This document shows, piece by piece, positions 9,121 through 17,476 of a DNA stretch of 64,000 nt. Source of the stretch: an uncultured Acetatifactor sp. (lineage in GTDB: Bacteria > Bacillota > Clostridia > Lachnospirales > Lachnospiraceae); contig CATKYJ010000008.1 in the NCBI GenBank assembly GCA_949840885.1, positions 1-64,000 on the forward strand, read 5' to 3'. Position 1 is the stretch's first letter; every line of letters starts with the position of its first letter. The notes under the pieces are model-generated. The model made no database searches. It had not been told where the DNA came from and worked only from the letters and a program-made list of their open reading frames with translations. The position numbers were made by a program, and so were the translations under genes.

Positions 9121-9213
9121 ATCTATGTCCCCGGAAAGATGCTAAACTGGAAACAGATAGAGGTTGAACTCGAACAAAAGCTATAAAAACTGCCGAAGAA
9201 TGGGAGAGACGAA

Positions 9214-10140
9214 ATGGAGCGTTGGAGAAAAGGGTTTGGGAGGCTATGGAAAGACCGGACATTGATTCTGATGTCGCTGCCTGCGGTGGCGATGCTGATT
9301 CTGTTTTCCTATGTGCCCATGAGCGGGCTGGTTCTGGCCTTTAAGAAATTCGACTATTCCTTAGGGCTGTACAAAAGTCCTTGGTGCGGACTGCAGAATT
9401 TCCGGCTGCTGTTTTTGAACGGGGGGACATATTGGAGGATTACCCGCAACACCATCGGATATTATCTGCTGTTCACGGTGGTGGGGACGGTGTGCGAGGT
9501 GGGGCTGGCCATAGCTGTCTATGAACTGGTGTTCAAAAAGGCCGGCAAGGCGCTGCAGAGCGTGCTGATCTTGCCCACGTTCATCTCCTGGGTGGCGGTG
9601 TCCTACCTGGTATCCGCATTCCTCCAGACCAACACAGGGCTCATCAACCAACTGCTGGCGGCATTGGGGAAAGCGAACATTCCCTTTTATCTGGAGAGCA
9701 AATACTGGCCCATGATTTTGCTGATTGTGAAAATCTGGAAAGGGACGGGGTACGGATCGGTGCTGTATCTGGCGGCCCTCACCGGTATCGACACGGAGCT
9801 TTACGAGGCTGCTACCCTGGACGGAGCCAACCGCAGACAGCAGCGCCGATATATCACGCTTCCCATGCTGCTGCCCATGGTGACGATCATGACGCTTTTA
9901 GGCGTGGGCGGCATCCTGCATTCGGATACAGGCCTGTTTTATCAGGTTACCAAGAATACCGGGGCGCTGTACGAGACCACCCAGGTGCTGGACAGCTATC
10001 TGCTCAATGCGCTTACCACTTCCTCGGATTACAGCGCCATGGCAGCCATGACCTTTTACCAGTCCGTGGTGGGATGTATTCTGGTGGTAGTCACCAACCT
10101 GATCGTGCGCAGGATATCGCCGGAAAATTCACTGTTTTAA
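9214..10140 (+). CDS. ABC sugar transporter permease, LplB type (second cassette)
   Basis: A 308-residue membrane permease paralogous to that at 1950-2891. It has a first span around residues 17-37 (LILMSLPAVAMLILFSYVPM), several further spans, and the EAA loop YEAATLDGANRRQQRRYITLP. It begins the second importer operon, with the next gene starting only 10 bp after its stop. No ATPase gene accompanies it. Sequence differs enough from the first cassette that the two importers probably carry different substrates. Confidence 0.93.
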   Translation: MERWRKGFGRLWKDRTLILMSLPAVAMLILFSYVPMSGLVLAFKKFDYSLGLYKSPWCGLQNFRLLFLNGGTYWRITRNTIGYYLLFTVVGTVCEVGLAIAVYELVFKKAGKALQSVLILPTFISWVAVSYLVSAFLQTNTGLINQLLAALGKANIPFYLESKYWPMILLIVKIWKGTGYGSVLYLAALTGIDTELYEAATLDGANRRQQRRYITLPMLLPMVTIMTLLGVGGILHSDTGLFYQVTKNTGALYETTQVLDSYLLNALTTSSDYSAMAAMTFYQSVVGCILVVVTNLIVRRISPENSLF

Positions 10141-10150
10141 AGGAGCGGTT

Positions 10151-11032
10151 ATGAAGAAAAAGACTGTGGGACAGATTGTGCTTCTCGTGGTGCTGGCGGT
10201 TTTGGCGCTGGCTTGTCTCTTGCCCATGCTGCTGGTACTGGCGGCATCTTTCAGCAGCGACCATAGCCTGCGGGTGAAAGGGTTTTCCTTTGTGCCGCTG
10301 GAATGGTCCACGGAGGGATGGGAGTATGTGCTGAGCATGGGTTCCCAGCTTCTGCTATCCTACCGGAATACCATTTGCGTTACCATCGTGGGGACGGCGG
10401 TGAGCCTGTTTTTCATGAGCATGCTGGCCTATGCCTTAAGCCACAGGAACTTTGTGCTGCGCAAGGCGCTGTCCATTCTTCTGTTGGGGACCATGTTGTT
10501 TTCCGGCGGGCAGCTGTCCCATTATATGATTAACACCACGGTCTATCATCTCAAGGACAATATGTTGATTCTGTTCCTGCCGGCGATTTCGGCCATGCAT
10601 GTGATTATTCTGCGTACATACATCCAGGGCAACATTGCCGAGGCCCTGGTGGAATCCGCCAAGATAGACGGTGCGGGGGAATTCCGCATCTACGCACAGG
10701 TGGTCATGCCCCTGCTGCTTCCCGCTCTGGCTTCGGTGGGATTCATGGTGGCGATTGGGTACTGGAACAACTGGGAGACAGGTTACCTCTATATCAAGAC
10801 CCAGGGGAAGCTTCCGCTGCAGACGCTTTTGATGCAGATTGAGAAAAAGATTGAGATGCTGAACAATCCCAATATGAACGATGCGGTTGCAGCGCAGATG
10901 TGGGAGACAGTTCCGGAAATCTCTGCCCGGATGGCTATGCTGGTAACCGTCATCGGTCCTATCATGATCGCTTATCCCTTCTTCCAGAAATACTTTGTCC
11001 AGGGGTTGACAGTGGGGTCAGTGAAAGGGTGA
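10151..11032 (+). CDS. ABC sugar transporter permease, LplC type (second cassette)
   Basis: A 293-residue MalG-like permease. The N-terminal span covers about residues 8-30; the EAA loop is VESAKIDGAGEFRIYAQVVMPL. The last residues, YFVQGLTVGSVKG, match the C-terminal signature of LplC proteins and of the paralogue ending at 3773. AAGGAG lies upstream of the ATG. It should pair with the permease immediately upstream and the lipoprotein downstream. Confidence 0.93.
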   Translation: MKKKTVGQIVLLVVLAVLALACLLPMLLVLAASFSSDHSLRVKGFSFVPLEWSTEGWEYVLSMGSQLLLSYRNTICVTIVGTAVSLFFMSMLAYALSHRNFVLRKALSILLLGTMLFSGGQLSHYMINTTVYHLKDNMLILFLPAISAMHVIILRTYIQGNIAEALVESAKIDGAGEFRIYAQVVMPLLLPALASVGFMVAIGYWNNWETGYLYIKTQGKLPLQTLLMQIEKKIEMLNNPNMNDAVAAQMWETVPEISARMAMLVTVIGPIMIAYPFFQKYFVQGLTVGSVKG

Positions 11033-11114
11033 AAAGGTTTAAGCCGTACATAGACTGGCGGTTTAGATAGATACTATTTATTATTTGTACAAGAAAAGGA
11101 GAAAGGAATAAGGG

Positions 11115-12677
11115 ATGAAAAAGAGAGCAGGCAGAATCATGGCGTTGTTACTGGCATGTAGTATGATGGCGGGATGCGGAAGCACCCCCCAGGAGACGTC
11201 AAAGGACACCCAGGAAGCGGAAAAGAGTACACAGGAGACTCAAAAGGGCACCCAGGAGACAGAGAGCGGCGACGCCGGGCAGGAAGAGACGCAGCAGTCT
11301 TCTGGCGAAACGGTGAATATCAAATGGTATGTTACCAACAATAACGGAGATGACAATCCGGATAAGGCGGAGATAGAGGCCGCTATCAACGAGTACATTG
11401 AGCCGTTCATCGGTGTGACAGTTACCATGATAAACCCGAAAGAGGAGCCGGAACTGCCTCTGGCGCTGGCTTCCGGGGAGGATATCGATTTGTTCTGGAC
11501 AGCAAATTGGGCCAATGGAAACAACTATATCAGCGGAAACAGTGCCATGGATTTAACGGATTTGCTGCAGGATTACCCGGATTTATATGGCTCCATGCCG
11601 GAAAATATCTGGCAGGCAGCACAGCAGGGGGGGCGCAACTACTATGTCCCCATCTATAAGGAAGCAGCGGTGGGCCACGGTTTCGTTTACTCTGTGGAGA
11701 AAGCAGGGAAAAACGGTTGGGATTTTTCCAATGTGAAAAGCTATGCCGATTTGACTCCATTTTTAAAGGAAGCTTACGAAGCAGGAGCCACGAATGCATG
11801 GCTGCCTGTGAGCAATTCCTGGATGGCAGCTATCGAGGACGTGTATGCGCTGGTGACTGTATGCGCAACGCAAGGAATTGTGGGAATTCGCATTGATGAG
11901 GGCGTGACAGTAGAGAACATGATAGAGTCTGATCTGTTTAAGGAACATGTTTCCCTGATGTATGAGTGGAATCAAGCTGGCTATATCAATCCGGAACGAG
12001 CGTCTTCAACGCTTTTCTCCTTTGAGGAAATCGGGAAGATGATGGTTGACGGAGACACCGTATGCGCTATGTGGACTACTGTGCCGGATAATATTGCAAA
12101 TGCCTCCCTTCGCTATGGAGTTCCGGTTGGGACCTTACTGGAGTCGAAAAATTACCTATCCAATGACGGCACGTTTGGCTCTGCGTATATGGTAAATGCA
12201 AGAACCAAAAAGGCAGATGCCTGCCTAAAGTTTCTGGGGCTGTTGAGCACGGATCAGACGCTGGCAGATTTGTTGTGCTATGGTATCGAGGATAAGCACT
12301 ATACCAGGGATGCGGAGGGGTATGTCACTGTGAATGCGGACGCCGGTTGGAAGAATAGCGTCTGGAGCTGCTGTAATGTTATGGTACCCTCTCTGCAGAA
12401 AGGCGAGTCGGCGGACAAGAAAGAGCAGTACGATATTTTCAATAGAAACGCAGAAATGAGCATTCTGGCACACTTCCTGTTCGATGACTCGAAAGTGGAG
12501 GCGGAATGTGCAGCGGTGAACGCTGTTTGCGTAGAATACTTCCGTTTGCTGGACACCGGATTCTATGACCCCGATGAGTATCTTCCGAAATTTCAGAAAG
12601 CATTAAAAGACGCTGGTATCGATAAAATCGTGGAGGAAGCCCAGGCCCAGTATGACGCATACCGTTCTCAGCGTTAA
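11115..12677 (+). CDS. Extracellular solute-binding lipoprotein (second cassette)
   Basis: A 520-residue binding lipoprotein. The signal peptide ends in the lipobox MMAGC, followed by an unusual linker rich in TQE/TQET repeats (about residues 25-65) that would tether the binding domain away from the membrane. The mature part has the general make-up of family 1 extracellular sugar-binding proteins. It closes the second importer operon, which ends at a strong terminator 35 bp downstream. Its linker and sequence differ from the first cassette's lipoprotein. The ligand cannot be read from the sequence. Confidence 0.92.
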   Translation: MKKRAGRIMALLLACSMMAGCGSTPQETSKDTQEAEKSTQETQKGTQETESGDAGQEETQQSSGETVNIKWYVTNNNGDDNPDKAEIEAAINEYIEPFIGVTVTMINPKEEPELPLALASGEDIDLFWTANWANGNNYISGNSAMDLTDLLQDYPDLYGSMPENIWQAAQQGGRNYYVPIYKEAAVGHGFVYSVEKAGKNGWDFSNVKSYADLTPFLKEAYEAGATNAWLPVSNSWMAAIEDVYALVTVCATQGIVGIRIDEGVTVENMIESDLFKEHVSLMYEWNQAGYINPERASSTLFSFEEIGKMMVDGDTVCAMWTTVPDNIANASLRYGVPVGTLLESKNYLSNDGTFGSAYMVNARTKKADACLKFLGLLSTDQTLADLLCYGIEDKHYTRDAEGYVTVNADAGWKNSVWSCCNVMVPSLQKGESADKKEQYDIFNRNAEMSILAHFLFDDSKVEAECAAVNAVCVEYFRLLDTGFYDPDEYLPKFQKALKDAGIDKIVEEAQAQYDAYRSQR

Positions 12678-12711
12678 GGTACAGGAGGTCTTTGATACCG
12701 GATTTTTGCAG

Positions 12712-12756
12712 GGCGGCGGATTCCTATGGGAAAAGAGGGAATCCGCCGCCTTTTTT
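12712..12756 (+). terminator. Intrinsic terminator of the second uptake operon
   Basis: A perfect 13-bp stem GGCGGCGGATTCC/GGAATCCGCCGCC (12712-12724 and 12738-12750) with a 13-base loop is followed by six T residues. Confidence 0.92.
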
Positions 12757-12762
12757 GGAGGT

Positions 12763-12790
12763 TTTACCTGAAAGTACAATATGCTATAAT
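12763..12790 (+). promoter_or_regulatory. Promoter of the yesN-like gene
   Basis: TTTACC (12763-12768), a 16-bp spacer and TATAAT (12785-12790), just after the terminator and about 80 bp before the start codon. Confidence 0.5.
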
Positions 12791-12868
12791 ATTGACCCAG
12801 AAAGGCGCTGTGCCAACTTCTGACTATGGCATAGTATCCTTATGCATGGGAAAAAGGAGGCTGCGCAC

Positions 12869-13912
12869 ATGAAAGTGCTGATTGTAGACGACGACCATAT
12901 GAGCTGCCAGTGTCTGCGGCAGCTCATCGACTGGGCATCGCTGGGATGCGAAGAGCCTATCTGCGCTTTCAACGGCGCGGAGGCCTTAAAGCTTATTGAG
13001 GACAGACGTCCGGACATTGTGGTCAGCGATGTGAAGATGCCGGTGATGGACGGCAGGGAGCTGTGCCGGCAGATTTATGAAAAATACCCGGACATCAACC
13101 TTTTCTTTGTCAGCGCATACGGAGACTTTGAGACGGCGCAGATGGCGCTGCGGTATCATGTAAAGGGATATGTGCTCAAGCCCCTGGACGGCGATGCTCT
13201 GCTCACTTTGCAGGACATGATCCGGGAGACGGCCATCCGGCAGGAGAGCGCCTCCTTTTTTGTAAAAATCTGCGGGGACGAGTACAGGGACGTGCTCAAA
13301 TGCGCCATAGAGGAAAAGGACAGGGAGATGGTGGACTGTTTTTTCCACCGGGTGGAACGGCTGCAGGAGACATTGAGCCTGGAGGATATAGGACTGTGGC
13401 AGCATTTGATCGCGCCGTTAATCGATTACCGCAATACCTGCCTGAAAATGGACTATGGGCTTTTGTTTGAAACCCAAAGACGCCTGCAGGCGGAAATCAT
13501 GGCTTGCCCTGTGTCGGAGCGCACGGCGTGGCTGCGGGGGCAGTTCGACCAGGCCATGCAGCAGGAGAAGCCCGACAGCAGCCTGGTGGTATGGGAAATG
13601 CAGAAAGCCATTCAGGAGCGTTTTTCCTCCCCGGATTTGGACATTAATATGCTGGCCAGGGAGCTGTCCATGTCCCCGGTGTACTTGGGGCGGCTGTTCC
13701 TGGAACAGACGGGCATGAAAGTCACGGACTACATTCAGGAGAAAAGGCTGCGCTTTGCCTGTGAGCAGCTGCAGCACAGCGTCAGGCCCGTCAAAGAGAT
13801 CGCCGGACTTTCGGGATATAGGGATGCCGGCTATTTCAACAAGGTATTCAGACGCAGCATGAACATGACGCCTGGGGAATACCGGGAGAAGTACTGGCAT
13901 CGCACCGATTGA
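12869..13912 (+). CDS. Response regulator with AraC-type DNA-binding domain (YesN type)
   Basis: A 347-residue two-component regulator. The N-terminal receiver domain has the acidic cluster at residues 7-9, the phospho-acceptor Asp54 in VVSDVKMP, and the conserved lysine in VLKPLDGD. A middle region of unknown role precedes a C-terminal double helix-turn-helix AraC domain (LARELSMSPVYLGRLF and VKEIAGLSGYRDAGYFNKVF). AAGGAGG 8 bases upstream supports the ATG at 12869 rather than one 27 bases earlier. It pairs with the histidine kinase downstream. YesN-type regulators normally activate neighbouring carbohydrate uptake operons, so the importer cassettes here are likely targets. Confidence 0.93.
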   Translation: MKVLIVDDDHMSCQCLRQLIDWASLGCEEPICAFNGAEALKLIEDRRPDIVVSDVKMPVMDGRELCRQIYEKYPDINLFFVSAYGDFETAQMALRYHVKGYVLKPLDGDALLTLQDMIRETAIRQESASFFVKICGDEYRDVLKCAIEEKDREMVDCFFHRVERLQETLSLEDIGLWQHLIAPLIDYRNTCLKMDYGLLFETQRRLQAEIMACPVSERTAWLRGQFDQAMQQEKPDSSLVVWEMQKAIQERFSSPDLDINMLARELSMSPVYLGRLFLEQTGMKVTDYIQEKRLRFACEQLQHSVRPVKEIAGLSGYRDAGYFNKVFRRSMNMTPGEYREKYWHRTD

Positions 13913-14014
13913 TCTTGACAACAGAACTATGTTTTGCTGTATGTGTCGGCCGCGCCGACATGAAAGGAATGTTGAAAGGTTATTGGCATTGCGCTTGTGT
14001 GGGGAGGGATGAGG

Positions 14015-15841
14015 GTGAAAAGGGGATATCGGGACATGAGCCTGAGGAAAAAGATGTCGGTGCTGTTCTGCGGGCTGCTTTTGCTGCTGATTTTTGCGGC
14101 GGGAGTTTTTCTTTTTCAATATTATCATAATGTGTTCGTGCAGTATTTCCAAGGGAATTTTTCTATGGCTATCACCACCAATGCCAACGGGATCAGGGAA
14201 ATCTTTCGCTCTGTGGAGGATGCCATGGACGTGGTGTGCGATAACGAAAATGCTTATATTACGGACGGCAGGAAGAACGTGTCCAGTATCGCTGAGCGGA
14301 TCATTTTTACGGATCCCCGGGAAAAGGGATTCAATTTCAGCGTCATGGTGGAGGAGCGCAATGTCCATGAGGCCATGCTGAAAGTGCTGTTTTATTCCAC
14401 AGATATATATGCCTTACTGGTACCGGAGGCTTATCCTATGGCTGTGTATCTGGAGAAGTGGCATGACTTTGAAAACGGTTTTTTTCGGGATACCGGCATG
14501 GAGGATTGGGACTGGTATCAGGAGGTCGTGAAGCGGGGCGGGGAGAGCTATTGGTTTGCGGACGAGGCAGCCCCGGGAAAGCTGTTTGGGGCAAAGCTTC
14601 TGCGGTATCAGTATTTCACCTGGCAGGAGGGATATGAGGTCAAGGACCTGGGCGTGATGGTGGCGGGCATCGACTTCGCGGAGATTGAAAACCGCATCGA
14701 TATGTCGGAAATGCCGGAGAGGGCCCAGCTTGCCATTCTGGACGAAACGGGGAACATTTTGTATACCAATCAGGAGAGGGAGGGGCTTTTGTCCGGGGAA
14801 AGCCTGATTTCTGTCTGGAAATCCATGGCGAAAGAGACGGACTACTGCGACTATGAGGGAAAGCAATACCTGGTGCAAAAGGACGGGGTGGCCCGGGGGA
14901 TGGAACTTTTGACCGTCATCCCGGCGGACGACATCAACAGGATGTCCTTTCATATGCTGTGGGTTCTGCCGGTGCTCCTGGCGCTTGCCTTTTTGGTAGG
15001 GATATTCTTCATCAGTCTATTGAGCCGCACTATCACCGCGCCCATCGTCCGCCTGGCCGGGCAGATGGAGCAGGGGATTGTGGAGCCTGTGGAGGAGCAG
15101 GCATTTGGAAAGGATGAAATCGGCATTCTCTACCGGGGCTACAACCGGATGCAGGAGAAAATCCGGGAGATGCTGGAAGACGTGTGGGAGAGTGCGGAAA
15201 AGCAGAAAAACGCGGAACTGCAGCTTTTGCAGGCGCAGATCAACCCGCATTTCGTCTATAATACTTTGGGAACCATCAGCAGCCACGCCCTTTTGTGCAG
15301 ACAGGAGACCATCGCCAAGCAGATCAACCGGCTGGTGCAGATCATGCGCTACAATACCAGGGAGCCAAACGGGCTGGTTCCTCTGGAAAAGGAAATCGGA
15401 ATCATACGCCAGTATGAAGAGCTTCAGAAGATGAGCGGGGGCGGGACGGTCTGCTTTGTATACTCCATTGCGCCGGAATGCCAGGCGGTGCTGATTCCCA
15501 AGCTGATCATCCAGCCGTTGGTGGAAAACTGTATCATTCACGGTTTCGACTCTGTCCGGGAGGACTGCCGGATTGAGATTTGCGCCGAAATAGCAGGACA
15601 GGGTGAAATCAGAATCTCCGTCACCGACAACGGGCGGGGCGGGGACATGGACGCGGTCAACCGTTATATACACGGGGAGGGCCAGACGGACAGCGCCCAC
15701 GACAGCCTTGGGGTGAAAAATGTCTACGACCGCATCCGGCGGGTATACGGACCGGCCGGAGGGCTGGAATACAGCGCAGGACCCGGAGGCGGCGCCAGGG
15801 CTATCATTACCATCCGCATGCGGGAAGAGGAAGTGGAATAA
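14015..15841 (+). CDS. Sensor histidine kinase, YesM type
   Basis: A membrane sensor kinase of about 608 residues. One membrane span lies near the N-terminus (LFCGLLLLLIFAAGVFLF), then a large extracellular sensing region of about 270 residues, then a second span (VLPVLLALAFLVGIFFISLL) and a HAMP linker. The phosphorylatable histidine is in INPHFVYNTL, typical of the LytS/YesM kinase class, followed by an ATPase domain with VENCIIHGF and VTDNGRGG. The start is uncertain: GTG at 14015 is 6 bases after GGAGGG; an ATG at 14009 is too close to that site and an ATG at 14036 is also possible. It should phosphorylate the regulator encoded just upstream. Confidence 0.92.
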   Translation: MKRGYRDMSLRKKMSVLFCGLLLLLIFAAGVFLFQYYHNVFVQYFQGNFSMAITTNANGIREIFRSVEDAMDVVCDNENAYITDGRKNVSSIAERIIFTDPREKGFNFSVMVEERNVHEAMLKVLFYSTDIYALLVPEAYPMAVYLEKWHDFENGFFRDTGMEDWDWYQEVVKRGGESYWFADEAAPGKLFGAKLLRYQYFTWQEGYEVKDLGVMVAGIDFAEIENRIDMSEMPERAQLAILDETGNILYTNQEREGLLSGESLISVWKSMAKETDYCDYEGKQYLVQKDGVARGMELLTVIPADDINRMSFHMLWVLPVLLALAFLVGIFFISLLSRTITAPIVRLAGQMEQGIVEPVEEQAFGKDEIGILYRGYNRMQEKIREMLEDVWESAEKQKNAELQLLQAQINPHFVYNTLGTISSHALLCRQETIAKQINRLVQIMRYNTREPNGLVPLEKEIGIIRQYEELQKMSGGGTVCFVYSIAPECQAVLIPKLIIQPLVENCIIHGFDSVREDCRIEICAEIAGQGEIRISVTDNGRGGDMDAVNRYIHGEGQTDSAHDSLGVKNVYDRIRRVYGPAGGLEYSAGPGGGARAIITIRMREEEVE

Positions 15842-15990
15842 TGAGATTGACTGACAAGATGAGGGAAAAGAAGATGGGCGAATTATTTGCAGACATGGAG
15901 AAAATGGATATACAGGCGGAGCGATGCAATACAGCCAATGCGATGAAGCGGAAGAGAAAGCCACATACAAATTATCGAAACAGGTTGTAA
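15841..15990 (+). CDS. Possible small basic protein, coupled to the kinase gene
   Basis: A 49-codon open frame whose ATG shares its first A with the kinase stop codon (TAATG). The product is very hydrophilic: it starts MRLTDKMREKKMGELFADM, carries a basic patch KRKRK, and ends HTNYRNRL. I do not recognise it. The coupling supports translation; the short length and the closeness to the AT-rich acquired block argue for caution. It could also be a chance frame or the tail of a lost gene. Confidence 0.35.
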   Translation: MRLTDKMREKKMGELFADMEKMDIQAERCNTANAMKRKRKPHTNYRNRL

Positions 15991-16118
15991 TGGAACGTTG
16001 CATATGATAAAATCACTTTATAAGCATACTTTTTCAGGATGGGGAAGCATATTTTTGCTTATGAGAAAGACTTTTTGAATTTGAGTAACAAAATAATCGA
16101 AATACAGGAAAAATAAAT

Positions 16119-16847
16119 ATGGATATAAAAAGATATATAGATAGTGATATTCTAGATAAATTTGAATTTTACAATTATGGGCATGCTCTGGAGATACTGC
16201 ATGATGCATTTCCAATGGAATGGAACGAATTACAGGAATGTTTGCGCAGATTAAAGCTTACTTTGGCAGATATTAAGAAAGCTGGGGGCAATGAATCTCC
16301 AATCCCTAAAAAGTTCGATGACGTTTTATACCCATATGGATGGAGAGAGATCAGGATAAGTGGCGATTTAATTGTAAAAAAATATCCCAGGCAGACTGCT
16401 CAAAGAAGAGGACATTTTGCAGATGAGCCATATGAAATTGAGACAATTGAGGGATATATTGATGGCCATAATATAGATTTCCTAAAAAACAGAGTTGCTT
16501 TTGATTTGGAATGGAACAGTAAAGATCAGACATTTGATCGGGATTTGCTAGCAATGAGAACCTACTTTGATTGTGGATTAATTGATGTAGGGATAATTGT
16601 AACAAGAGCAGAAAACCTTAATGAGATATTCAAACAGGAAAAAGATGATAATGGGCAATCTTTAATTAAAAAATATGGAGCAAGCACCACATGGATGGGA
16701 AAACTGAGATATAGACTAGATTCACGTCGCAATGGGGGCTGTCCAATTTTAGCTGTTGGTATAGGAAAGGAATGTGTTGAAGAATATGGCAGACTTAATA
16801 AGTACCATACAGGACTTAAAGGAATTTTCGAAAGGGAAAAAGTATAA
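16119..16847 (+). CDS. Type II restriction endonuclease, BglII/BstYI family
   Basis: A 242-residue protein that matches the BglII/BstYI endonuclease family, which cleaves palindromes centred on GATC (AGATCT and RGATCY for the named members). The catalytic core is visible: Asp120 in HNID, then Glu131-Trp-Asn133 in FDLEWNSKDQTFDRDL, corresponding to the family's D...E-x-Q metal site, with Asn in place of Gln. The C-terminal part (DVGIIVTRAENL onward) matches the family layout. The gene is AT-rich, unlike the flanks, and overlaps the methyltransferase gene that follows, so the two are probably co-transcribed. Exact specificity cannot be read from the sequence. Confidence 0.82.
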   Translation: MDIKRYIDSDILDKFEFYNYGHALEILHDAFPMEWNELQECLRRLKLTLADIKKAGGNESPIPKKFDDVLYPYGWREIRISGDLIVKKYPRQTAQRRGHFADEPYEIETIEGYIDGHNIDFLKNRVAFDLEWNSKDQTFDRDLLAMRTYFDCGLIDVGIIVTRAENLNEIFKQEKDDNGQSLIKKYGASTTWMGKLRYRLDSRRNGGCPILAVGIGKECVEEYGRLNKYHTGLKGIFEREKV

Positions 16848-17439
16848 TACAATTTATGCAGATCCGCCATGGCAATTTCGTAACAGGACAGGGAAAGTTG
16901 CTCCAGAACATAAACGTCTGACTAGGTATGAGACGATGGAGATTTCGGATATAATGGCATTACCAGTTGCAGATATTGCTGGAGATAAAGCACATCTCTA
17001 TTTATGGGTTCCAAATGCATTGCTTCCAGAAGGGTTGGAGGTAATGAAAGCATGGGGGTTCGAATATAAAGGTAATATCGTATGGGAGAAAGTAAGAAAA
17101 GACGGAGGACCTGACGGTAGAGGTGTAGGATTTTATTTCAGAAATGTAACCGAATTGATTTTATTTGGGATTAAAAAGAAAAGTGCGCCTAATAGGACAT
17201 TACAGCCGGCACGGTCGCAAGTCAATATTGTCAGGGCTATAAAGCGGGAGCATAGCCGCAAACCTGATGAGATTGTATCAATTATCGAAGCATGCAGTCA
17301 GGGGCCAAGAATCGAACTTTTTGCCAGAGGAGTTAGAGAGGGATGGGATATGTGGGGGAACCAGGCTTCTGCGGATTATGAACCAACATGGGACACTTAT
17401 TCAAATCATACGACAGCATATACAAAACAACATGCATAA
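16786..17439 (+). CDS. MT-A70 family DNA adenine N6-methyltransferase
   Basis: A 217-residue methyltransferase of the MT-A70 family, which transfers a methyl group from S-adenosylmethionine to N6 of adenine. The catalytic DPPW motif lies at residues 26-29; HLYLWVPNALLPEGLEVM and NIVWEKVRKDG follow in family order, and the C-terminal part has the SRKPDEIVSII and ELFAR motifs. It overlaps the end of the restriction gene by 62 bp and presumably protects its target site, making a type II restriction-modification pair. The start is uncertain: GTG at 16774 or TTG at 16777 lie nearer the GGAAAGGA site; the ATG at 16786 is used here. Confidence 0.88.
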   Translation: MADLISTIQDLKEFSKGKKYNTIYADPPWQFRNRTGKVAPEHKRLTRYETMEISDIMALPVADIAGDKAHLYLWVPNALLPEGLEVMKAWGFEYKGNIVWEKVRKDGGPDGRGVGFYFRNVTELILFGIKKKSAPNRTLQPARSQVNIVRAIKREHSRKPDEIVSIIEACSQGPRIELFARGVREGWDMWGNQASADYEPTWDTYSNHTTAYTKQHA

Positions 17440-17476
17440 CTGCTTGAGGTAATTTGCAAATGATAGGGGAAAAATT

